This document shows, piece after piece, positions 12,301 to 21,900 of a stretch of DNA of 64,000 bases. A model generated the notes under the pieces. That model was not told where the DNA came from and ran no database searches. It saw only the letters and a program-made list of their open reading frames with translations. The DNA lies in NCBI GenBank assembly GCA_019843655.1, contig JACDQD010000003.1, positions 6,574,925 to 6,638,924 of the forward strand. The letters run 5' to 3'. Each line of letters begins with the position of its first letter. The stretch's first letter is position 1. Position numbers and translations under genes: made by a program. Source of the stretch: Lethocerus indicus (lineage: Eukaryota > Arthropoda > Insecta > Hemiptera > Belostomatidae).

Positions 12301-12981
12301 GGGGTACATCGACTGTTGCTGTGACGGGTAGGGAGAGGGCATCGTACTCGGATAGGGGCTAGGCTGTACAGTGCCCACTCCCGGATATGAGGGATACGAC
12401 GGCGAAGGATAAGGAGCCGGAGCCGGGTAGCCGGACACGTAGGGATTGCCCCCGTACGGATACGGTTGAGGAGCGGCGGTGCCGGGATAGACTGGATAAC
12501 TCAAAGGAGTTGTTGCTTGGTATGCAGGTGGAACCGGCTGATTGGGCTGCTGTCCAGGGGCCTTCAAGCAAAGAAAAATAAATGCGTGGAATTAATTTAT
12601 CTATATTCAATAAACGAGATTCAATTTCTTTATCTTTAATATAGTGCGAGGATAGAACAAATATTTTTTAATTTCGCGAAAATTATTCGCGTTAATGTTA
12701 GAACGTTAGTCTAGATTATATTTATAGCTGATGAGAGTGAGTCGTTTTAAATATAATTAAAAATCGGAGGTCGCTAAAATTCTGTAAATGTTGGCTAATT
12801 GATAAAATCTTTCGTGGTAGAATTAACCTAGCCGCGCTAAACTACACGACCGACGCTAACGTTTCTTTCCTTATACCTTAACGAAATAACCACGGAGCCA
12901 ACTCGAATCGATCTGTCCGATTTATAAATATAAATAAACTTAAATTACCTGCGGGTAACCTGGATAACCGGGGTAACTCAT
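6253..12981 (-). CDS. AnxB11: Annexin with long P/G/Y-rich N-terminus (AnxB11-like), 9 exons
   Basis: Spliced CDS of 493 codons plus stop. Exons in order: 12981-12949, 12561-12054, 9433-9257, 8345-8141, 7375-7296, 7100-7028, 6852-6679, 6593-6412, 6303-6253. Annexins bind acidic phospholipids in a calcium-dependent way at the cytosolic membrane face and act in membrane organisation and traffic. Residues 1-180 form a low-complexity Pro/Tyr/Gly/Ser/Gln tail; residues from about 191 form four annexin repeats. Each repeat keeps a type II calcium site: GFGT 206-209 with E248, GLGT 278-281 with E320, KLGT 362-365 with E404, GMGT 437-440 with D479, the acid always 40 residues after the second Gly of the loop. 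The start [11 protein letters not shown] has a good context (AACAATGA) and no upstream in-frame rival was found. All intron phases agree except that exon 2 needs one base removed at 12264-12267. The long tail points to AnxB11 rather than the short-tailed AnxB9/B10; orthology is inferred. Confidence 0.9.
6412..6593 (-). CDS. AnxB11: Annexin exon 8 (repeat 4)
   Basis: 182 nt, phase 1 in and 0 out. It encodes [36 protein letters not shown] and [10 protein letters not shown]. The donor is GTAGGC, less usual but followed by a perfect in-frame join to [12 protein letters not shown] in exon 9. Confidence 0.9.
6679..6852 (-). CDS. AnxB11: Annexin exon 7 (repeat 3)
   Basis: 174 nt, phase 1 to phase 1. 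It encodes [20 protein letters not shown] and continues through [20 protein letters not shown]. The KLGT loop (362-365) in place of GxGT is the usual form for repeat 3, as in annexin A5 (KWGT). E404 is the capping acid. Confidence 0.92.
7028..7100 (-). CDS. AnxB11: Annexin exon 6 (inter-repeat linker)
   Basis: 73 nt, phase 0 in and 1 out. It encodes [20 protein letters not shown] and LLNA, the linker and first helix joining repeats 2 and 3. Acceptor ATTAG before GGAAGG, donor GCTG before GTGGGT. Too short to be an obvious open frame; supported by exact phase agreement on both sides. Confidence 0.88.
7296..7375 (-). CDS. AnxB11: Annexin exon 5 (end of repeat 2)
   Basis: 80 nt, phase 1 in and 0 out. 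It reads [20 protein letters not shown] after a split Leu codon. E320 of SETSG is the acidic residue of the second calcium site. Acceptor TTATAG, donor TGCCAG before GTATGT. Confidence 0.9.
7376..8140 (-). other. Annexin intron 4
   Basis: About 0.77 kb of AT-rich intron bounded by GTAAGT and TTATAG. No feature seen. Confidence 0.85.
8141..8345 (-). CDS. AnxB11: Annexin exon 4 (end of repeat 1, start of repeat 2)
   Basis: 205 nt, phase 0 in and phase 1 out; acceptor TTTTAG, donor AGAAGT before GTAAGT. It encodes [20 protein letters not shown] (E248 is the capping acid of site 1) and then repeat 2 with the loop GLGTNED at 278-284. Confidence 0.92.
8346..9256 (-). other. Annexin intron 3
   Basis: About 0.9 kb of AT-rich intron bounded by GTATTA and TTTTAG. 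No feature seen. Confidence 0.85.
9257..9433 (-). CDS. AnxB11: Annexin exon 3 (repeat 1, N-terminal half)
   Basis: 59 codons, phase 0 at both ends, acceptor CCTAG before GGCCAG and donor GGGAAG before GTATTA. It covers residues 181-239, including the linker, [15 protein letters not shown] and [16 protein letters not shown]. These are near-invariant helix A/B features of annexin repeat 1, with the GxGT calcium loop at 206-209. Confidence 0.92.
9434..12053 (-). other. Annexin intron 2 (2.6 kb)
   Basis: AT-rich intron between the P/Y-rich tail exon and the first repeat exon. It holds a GC-richer island at 10382-10525 with a perfect 6-bp hairpin (10412-10429). Nothing else is recognised. Confidence 0.85.
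12054..12561 (-). CDS. AnxB11: Annexin exon 2, P/G/Y/S/Q-rich tail, with apparent +1 frameshift
   Basis: Acceptor TTGAAG before GCCCCTGGA, donor AACAAG before GTGAGG. The exon is 508 nt, one more than a multiple of three. The first frame gives Pro/Tyr/Ser/Gln-rich sequence up to KPSPYP and then loses that composition and stops at 12169. From the C4 run on the coding strand (plus 12264-12267) the +1 frame continues the same composition ([20 protein letters not shown]) without a stop to the donor. One extra C is therefore the simplest explanation. With 507 nt the exon is phase 0 on both sides and could be skipped in frame. Confidence 0.85.
12562..12948 (-). other. Annexin intron 1
   Basis: 387-nt intron between the start exon and the P/Y-rich exon, bounded by GTAATT and TTGAAG. 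No feature seen. Confidence 0.8.
12949..12981 (-). CDS. AnxB11: Annexin exon 1 (start codon, residues 1-11)
   Basis: Encodes [11 protein letters not shown] and ends CAG before a GTAATT donor, phase 0. The opening is typical of annexins with Pro/Gly/Tyr-rich tails (vertebrate A7/A11, insect B11). It is too short to be noticed as an open frame on its own; it was found by following the phase-0 acceptor of exon 2 upstream. Confidence 0.85.
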
Positions 12982-15900
12982 TGTTTCCGCTCGATATGTG
13001 AAATTACGCGGACACGCCTATATGAAAACACGAGTGGGCACGTTTGCGACTGACGGTTTGGCTAATACTCTAAGCCGAAAAAACTTTCGTTAAAGAGAAA
13101 ACGAGAAATCGGGAAAGAGAGAGACGGAAAGCACTTGCGATCTTTATCCTCGTTGGACTGAGACGTTTTCTAAGAAAACTACACGTAACCTAGAGTGCGC
13201 ACTCGAAATGACGCCTTCCGCCAGCCCAGCCTAGCGTCAAAACCGGTAACCTAAGCCTTACAACCTTTTTTTTTCTTTTACTTATTCTTAGATTTTATTA
13301 CTGAGAATTTTAATTACTGAAAGCGATTCGAAAAAATTGCTAATTTTTCGTTTTTTCAGAGTATTTTGCGTGGAAGAACAATGCAAATAATTAATATTAA
13401 ACCGGAACTATAACGGTAGTTGCACATGTGGTGGGAGGGAGGGGAAAATATACCGGCGGGTGGGGGAATGAGGAAAACACCCTTTCGATTTTTCCTGGAA
13501 ACCTTGGCCGCCGCAGATACGCATGTTTCATCCTGACAACATATCGGCTAAAACTATGATTTTGGCAAAGTTAAAATTAGACTATTGAGATTTTTCATTT
13601 AAAAAAAAATACTGATTTCTAAGTAAATAGGTCTTGGACATTTTTATTGGAAGGATAAAAATTGATTTTCAGAGGTAGCTATAAAGTAGTGCGGTGTTAA
13701 GGCATCGACTGGAAGGGGGGAGGGAACATTTTCCTTCAATTACAAATTTCAAATGATTGAACGAAATGATCTTATAAACAATAGTAAGGTCATTCGAATT
13801 AATATATTGTATTTAATTATAAAGCGAAGGTTACACTTACTTAATATTGTATTTTAAATATAATATAAAGAAACTTGAGGCTTGTATATTTTTGAATTAA
13901 AAGGTCTGTTACACTTCAAATGTATATGAGAGTATATAATCATTTATTTCACAATATAAATTACTCTTGAAACTGTATTTTTAATAAATATGGATGGGAA
14001 ATTCGGGAAAGTATTTTTCTAATCATCCAAAATCAGATTGACATTAAAGCATTGAAATAAAGGGAACTAAAAAAATTTAGTTTATTCTAAAAAGTATTAA
14101 ATAAAAATTTTACCACAAAGCATTTTATATGCTATATATGAGATATAACGTTCATTCAATTTCTTATAAATTTAGTAATTTCAGTTTTAACTTGATTACC
14201 ATTTTTTTTAAATTTTTAACTTAATGAAATATAGTACTTGAAATGAAGTCAGTGAATTATAAATAAATTATGGTTGATGCACAGTTATGAAGTGTTATTA
14301 TACAAAAGTGACTAATTTTTTCGTGCTAATTGTTTACTGTTCTTCATAAGGATTCCAAATGTCACTTATGATTATACTGTTTGAATATGTTTTACCATAA
14401 TATAAATATTTTCATTGCGTTTGTCATTTATTTAAAGACACTGAAAATACCTGCACTTGTGTGTACTTTCTTCTCAGATGTTAGTAGACTAAAAAAGTCA
14501 GATACATTATTCTTTATTTGTACCAAAAAATGTAGCAAATGGATGAAACACAAGGATTACTATTCAAATAATTTTACCATTTTATTTTTATAAACGAAAA
14601 TTTATTAGTTTTCTAACATCTTATATAATTTTGACTCATTAATAATTTATATTATATTTATATATAATTATATATTTATGTATATATATTTATATATAAT
14701 TATTTACACACTATTAAAATTCTTATTCTTAGTCCCTTCCTACAGAATAATATATCTAATTTATTTTAATTACATAGATGGTACAAAATTTGTCTGAAAT
14801 ATGTAACCATCTTTAATGATATTTACTACTACAGTAATATACAGTACAGAATTTAAATGTAGAATACATTTAAATGGAATAGAAAATTTTGTTCAGAAAA
14901 TATTTACTGCTAATGATTTTTAAACCAGGCCAAAATCTGGATATGGAACAGAGTCTTAAAACATTTTCATTGTTAGTGGATTCTTTTAAACTGTACATTA
15001 AATGAAACATTAAAATAGTCAACTTATATAATCTGAATCAAAGATTAATTTGATAATGAGATTATAATTTTAAACCAAAGTAATATATTTTATATGTCAT
15101 TCTATGAATGAATAAATGAAACTAAAAGTGTCGAATGTTTTTAATTTCTTTCTAATTTGTGAATGATTACATTTTTGTGTTCTGTTTTTAGAAAAGATTT
15201 GGAGTAAATATTGCATTAATTGCACTTTAGTCCACAAATTTTTAACCAACTGTTTCATGAAAACCTATATAATTTGATTTGTTTGAAATATATTTCAAAG
15301 TTGTTATGTACATTTCAAAGAAAAAATAAAAAATGTACACAAATAAGGGAGCACAAATGTCCTTAATGATATGACCCCTATGGTACTATTATTTTAATAC
15401 ATTATTAAAACCTGGACCTAATCATTAACATGGTAGTTTTTCCTCAATTTGATCACATTTTAAAGTATCTATTCCATTTTCAGTTTGCCTGATTTATGAT
15501 TTCATATTATTGTCTACATAACCTCTATACTTAATTAACAAGATTGTAATGCAACTTCCTTTTTATACAGTTTTAATGATGAAGTAAAGGTAAATGAACA
15601 AACAACAAAATTAAGTATAGTATTTACAAGTTTTAATTAAACTAAAAAATATTCATAACAATTAGTTAAAAGTACAATTTGTTCATAGTTGTTTTTAATA
15701 ACATTTCAGTGTTATAACTTCCAATATACAATTCTATATTAACAAAATATATTTATGATTGATGGGATCATTCATATTGTTCAGGCACTACTCAATATCT
15801 GCAATCTGGCCTATGTCAAATCTTAATTGTAACTGCCTATCTCTGATATGAAAGACTACTTATTGTGATGTGAATGCTGTTCCAAAACATATTTCATCCA

Positions 15901-18240
15901 TTTTCTTCCCATTTCTGAAATAATAAAATTAATGTACAATATTGTTCCAGAAACTACAAACACCTTCCCTACAATGATGGACAATTACATGATTAGTTGA
16001 ACACATTATTTGATCACTTATTTGAATATTATACAAATTTTATTTCATAAAGAATAAGTCGTTTAAGCCATAGGAAACAAATGTTACACACCAAAAAACA
16101 ACATGTAATATAATTCATACATTCTGAAGATCATAATTTATAGTCGATATATTTGCAGTTACTCTCTGCTAGGACTATGCTTAGGAAGCACTGAATGACC
16201 TTTAAGTGTTTTATTATATACAGGCTAACTTATACAAATTGGCAGTAATCATGAATTTCTTCCACAGTTATGTCATAAAATTTATTATATCTAATTATAT
16301 TTTAGAACCTCATAGGCTTATACTGAAAACTTAAAAAAATAACACAGTATCATTTTTCATAATCATGTAGGTACATATAGTTTAAAATAAAATGAAATAA
16401 AATGATCACTTCCTATTTACTCAAATTATCATTATTTTGTTATCACTGAAAACTTTTATGCATGTTTCCCTTTACTTTTTGTGAATTTGTAGGTAGATTA
16501 GATGTAATTTGCTCCTGATAATAATATCAACATTCTCAAATGTTGTACATTAACAAATTTTGAATTTTGGGGCATATATAACATAAAATTTAACAACAGT
16601 AATAGACATTAGAAATATTTTAATTGTTTTATGGTTACAACAAGTTTTTATCTTCCTACCTATACTCTAAATACTTTAAGCTCCAATGCAAACTATTTAC
16701 ATAAGCTTATTATCTTTAATATTTCTATTTTAAGGTTTCTAATTTTGTTTTAATATTGAAATTAGGAATTCAAACACCGAAATCACATAAAACAGTATTT
16801 GGTTTTATAGATACACTGCATCGGTAGACGATCATGAAGTTCAAGATATTGTTGAAACATAGAGTAATATAGTTATAATTAATGGCACTTTTTTTCTAAA
16901 TATTCATTTAGTATAAATTTTTTTTTAATCAAGGTTTTTGGATGCATCACTAGCCTTTAACATAATGGTGACTTGAATTGTATATAACATTATATGATGG
17001 ACCAAATTGGAATGATGATATGTTATTTTACATTAATCAGATCATTATTCATAGTTTCAGTTTCATATTATGTGAATTTATTCATGCCACAGTTCTCAAA
17101 TTTGTGTAGCAAATGATCTTATTAAAATGTTTGACTTATCAAGAGTCATTTGTGTAATATGCAATTTTAATAATCTAAATGTTTAAATTGATATATATTT
17201 TATGTAATAATCGAGTGTAACTCTATTATATTCAGTAGGTTGACTTGTTTTATTCTGAACATAATTTAATTATCAGATACTTTTAGTGGTTTACCACAAA
17301 GGCAATTGATTGCCTGTTTTTCAAAAGTAATCAGAAAACAAGTGGGGTAAAGTTATTTTCATTCATTATATTGTTTCTAAATTTTCCCATAAGGAATGGG
17401 AGATTATACGCATTGTATAAAATTGTAATATACATTATATTTTTATCTGTGTAATGTATACACAAAATTCAATTTTAAATAATGATATATTAATAAATGT
17501 AATAAAAAACGTAAATAATAATAAATGAAATATTAATATAAATATTTGATACATTTTTATGTTTGTGGATTAGAATTGTGTTGTGCAATTTAACTGGTCA
17601 TTTTATTACTTGTTTTGACAATGTTATTTTACTTGGTTTATATTTGTGTAGTATTATATAATTAGTAATGAAAACAGGCATGAAAACTGTAACCACAAAT
17701 TGCTGGGTCTGAATCTGGTATTATTTAATGACCAAATTTTCAGGAACACCTACTATTCTCCGTAGTAGGACAGATTACAAACCATGTCTATTGTCCACTT
17801 TTATGAAAGACGTGAATGTTATGTTTTCATTTTTATGAACATTGGTTATGCAACCCCTCCCTCCAATCGAACACAAAATATTTATAAAACTCAATATCTA
17901 GGATTGTGGCCTGTATTTGGAGCACATTATCAATTACAGACTTCCTGTCTTCCTTGTCTACCGAATTGCTGTACTTATAACTGGGGTAAAAATACTCATT
18001 TCACGTAATTCAGCGTAGTAGGACATTGTACAATAGTACAATTTATAGCTGTAACCAGTAATAAAAACAAAATGCTATGCAGTGCTGAATGTATAGTACA
18101 TATTTACAATGTTATAGTTTACTGACAGTTCTATACGCCTGAAGGCAAGGCACCGATGATTCATTTCTTCCACACAATTAAAGCCACTGTCACCCTCACG
18201 AAAAACTGGCCTAATAAAGTATTTTTTCTTATTAACTTTA
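12982..18240. other. Annexin 5' flank and AT-rich spacer
   Basis: The first 200-300 bp upstream of the annexin ATG is relatively CpG-rich and presumably holds the 5' UTR and promoter (minus strand); no TATA box is evident. From about 13.3 kb the sequence is very AT-rich with no convincing coding frame. A TA-rich tract lies at about 14640-14710. Confidence 0.6.
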
Positions 18241-18591
18241 TATTTCATATTTACAAGGCAGTTCATAGATATATTAGTTTATAACTCAAATATATTAAGT
18301 TCAAAATATTTAAACAGGTAAATAAAACAAACTGTTAAAATCAAAATGTACTCCGATAAAAATTATGGTCCCTTTTTAAATTAAACGGGCACGTTATACT
18401 AGTACATCTCGCTCCGATAACTAATTGTATAAAGAATTCCGCAAAAGAAATGGAAATACCCGGGATGTCTTTCACGGCAGTATATACGATTGTATGAAGA
18501 AACAGTGGCTCATTCAGTAAAGAAATGTACAATGTCACACAGTGGTTACCCTGTCAACTTCAATGTAACGCTCAGAACTGTCAGTGCTTTG
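18241..18591 (-). other. Probable 3' UTR of the Culd-like gene
   Basis: Sequence downstream of the TGA. On the minus strand it ends in a TGTAAATA (18255-18248, a perfect Pumilio-type recognition octamer) closely followed by AATATAAAG, a plausible variant poly(A) signal. The 3' end is inferred, not proven. Confidence 0.4.
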
Positions 18592-18907
18592 TCAGCAAAT
18601 CACCTCTTTTCCTGCGCTGGACGACATGATTGTATCTGTGTCCGAAGGCAGAGATTTCAAGTGGCGTCTCGGTTTTCTGAGACGGCAGAGGAGGGTAATG
18701 ACGAGGGATACGGCCGATATGACGATGATGGCGAGTAGCGCCAGCTGTATAGGGGGCAAGGGGAGGCAGTGGGAAGCCGATTCATCGAACCCCGAGGGGC
18801 AGTGGTCGATGCCGTCACACCACAGCGAGGAATTGATACAGGCGTCCAGCTCCGGGCACCTGTGAGTGCAATCTCCCAGCTGGCCTATGCCGGCCACGTC
18901 GCTCCGC
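18592..18907 (-). CDS. Culd: Culd-like exon M: second LDLa, transmembrane helix, tail, stop
   Basis: 316 nt, phase 2 in, TGA stop. LDLa: GDCTHRCPELDACINSSLWC followed by DGIDHC and a distal PSGFDESASHC, with six Cys. Then a hydrophobic stretch of about 22 residues, basic RLRKPRRHLK as stop-transfer, and a Ser/Thr/Asp-containing tail ending KEVIC. This defines the protein as type I membrane. Confidence 0.92.
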
Positions 18908-21900
18908 CTGAAACCAAACTTACAACTCAGCTCTATAGATCGACACCTACTCCAAACGACCGACGAACAATACTCGAAAGGCTTACCTCCGCGTCAGTTC
19001 CAGCCAGGACACTGAATACGATCCTTGTTCCCTCGATACAAACTCGACGACGACATTCCGAGATTCTTTGTTATCGAATCTCGACCATTCGGGAGGAAGA
19101 CGTTCGACCGTGCTATCTCCTTTCGTTACCCATCCCTCGGAGAATAATTCCACCTGGAAAATGTTATTAATAACGTCTTCGTTTTAACGTTATAGATAAG
19201 GCGCATTACGGCCGATAACCTACCGTGTGGATCTGATGCGCCGTCGAAGGGGTGGGACATACGATAATATGCGTGTCTCCGGCGTGTATTTCTATCCTAT
19301 TGGACGTTTTGCAGTGTCTATCACTTTTGATTCCGCTTTTACCGGTCCCTCCTACGATGAACCCCGTCGTTTTCACGTAGAGGTAATGAGAATCGGAGGG
19401 TTCGATAACCCACGGTTGGCTCTCGCAGTTCACCTGGAAAACCAAACCAAGTCCAATTCTCCTCACGAATTCGGTATCTTCGATTAAATTAGCTTTAATT
19501 TGCAAGGTTTTTTCCTACAAAACAATTGTTATTAACACCTCTTCTGCAGTTTTACTAGGTGCGGAAAACGTTATTTCTCCGCTGGGCCCTTTAACCTTCT
19601 GGTCGCGCGTACAGACGGGCTTTCGTGTGAACTCCCATGTACCTTCAAATCCCAGTTTTCTGTAATCGTCGGTAGCGTCCATATTGAACACGTCGAAGTG
19701 AAGTTCCAGGATGTGGCTGTTGGAGGAGTACACGAAGGGCATATCGACTTCCGATGTCGTGCACAGACAGTCTTTCGGAAGACTCAGAGTCGATTTCGGA
19801 AACGGAATTTCCCAAAAATGAATGAAAGCGGTAGGATCGCCGGCGCAGTGGAGGCGACCCCAGCCTCCTTTGTTCAACGTCGAACAATCGGTTCTGTTTC
19901 CGGTTCGTAAATTATTGATTGTCAAACGAACCCTTTCTCCTTTCTGGCCTTCGAATCGGTGTACACAACTGTAAAAAAGGGAATAGTGTTCGTATTAACG
20001 GGAAAATACCTGGACACCGTGGCTATTATCCGATACACGTAATATGGGAATTCCTAGTTACCTGATATTTCTGGCGCCCCTCTACCGTATAAGAAAATAT
20101 TCTTGGGGGATGCGAAATTTTGGGGCGGATGCTGATGAGAAGGGAGCTGATGACGAGATGTAAATAATCGAGAACAGGGACCTCGACCCAGGGGCTCGCC
20201 GTCTTGGTGTAGGTCCACGAATTCGTACAGGGCTCGGAACGACACTGGTCTGGAATTATAGTTCCTTTACGATCGATGCATAATCATTTGAGAAATATAT
20301 ATTTTAAACTTTGCCTGCCGATACTTTAGCTTCTGCCCGTTTCAAAGTCAACTCTCTAACCTTAACGAAGTCGCTTCCGTCAACGACAGTTCGAGAGTGA
20401 GCGAATCGCCGGTGGAGAGGAAACTTTCGGCCAACATGCAGGGTCGGGAGACATTCCTCAGTAAATAGTGATCGCACGACCGGGGAACTTCCTCCTTGCA
20501 GTATTTCCCCAGTTGGGCCACGTTCGGCCTTATGACAGTGTGGTGGATATTGTCCTCGCTGTAAAGGGCACACGTTTGAATTACCGCGCCCTATCAAATG
20601 AAGTGTGATTGTACAGATATCGAATGCATTATTTACCAGCGATCGTGAGTGCACAAGGATGTCGATTTTATTGTTCCGTCCCATATTTTTAGGCTGGTCA
20701 TACAATTGGTCTCTTCCGTAAGTGACGGGTAAAGGGACGAATCGACATGATATTTGAGTATCGACAGCCAAACTTTATATCTGTAAAAAGATTGCAACGA
20801 CGACTGTAAAAAAATGTAACGTCAATATTTTTGGCTTATAAAAAATAACAGTTTATTTCGTTAAATAGTTAAACTTAATTCACTAAATTAAAGTTACCTG
20901 GAAGGCCGCGGTTGAGGCCTAGGAAGAGGCGTCGCCCCGGGCTCTGAACCCCACAAATGGTACAAGCAGGTCGTATTCGGCGGTATCGAGTTGTGAGGGC
21001 TTTCCAACACCCCGTGACCGGTGCCGCTCACCCAGAATTCGCATCTTTTGTTTCTAGTGTACACGGGCTCTTCCCGATCAACGAATTCGACCTGAACGAA
21101 AATTAAAACCACACTCGAATTCGAAAGCAGGCGGTCAGAAAACGAAAGTGTGCAACACTCAATAAGTAGGGACAAACTTCGATCGATTCACTAAGGTATT
21201 AGGCAATGCCGTAACGATAAGCTGCGGGATTTTTGCTGACAGTTCGCAGTTTTCTGAAATGTTATTTTATTGTTTTTCTGCATTAACCGAGGGACGGTAT
21301 GATTAGCGCCATCCGCATCTTGCAGTTACGCCACTGGTCCTAAATTAAACTTAGTAGTGTACAAAATCGAGTGTACGCGTAATATGTTTTTTAATATTCG
21401 CTATTTTTCATCGATTAAATTATAATTTTGTATTACATCGACTTTGAGCTGGAAGCCATGCAGTGCCTGAGGTGGGGCTGGATAGAGGAATGTACCAAAA
21501 GGGGACGTGGAGAATTCGACTAGGAGTTCGGGGCCGCTGGACACTGCTTTAGGCACTGGCGAACCCCCACCGCAGAACTTCAACAGAACGGGGTCCCTCG
21601 TCGTATAACCGTCGTAAACCGTAACGTAGTCCTGAACTTCGTCGCAATCTTTCCACACCTGTAACGACAGCCATTAAACAAAAACAAACTTTGCTTTGCC
21701 TTACCGATTTCTGGAGAAACAAAATCTCAGCCCCTATTATCCGACTTTGTGCCGCATTACTTCCGCACTATTTAAACTGTTCCCTAGTTCTCGGCATATT
21801 TCTTACGCAGCAATTTTATAAAAGAGGAAGAGCCGGCATTATTGAGGTGTTCGGTCGATATATCGCGTTCAATTTTAAAATGCCAATAAGACGATTTATA

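Noticed and set aside
12359..12610. Minus and plus open frames overlapping annexin exon 2
   Set aside because: Shadow frames of the P/Y/S-rich exon.
19206..19505. Run-through frame upstream of exon K as coding
   Set aside because: The stretch 19434-19538 is better explained as an intron with a TTTCCAG acceptor, a CTAAT branch-like site and matching phase 0.
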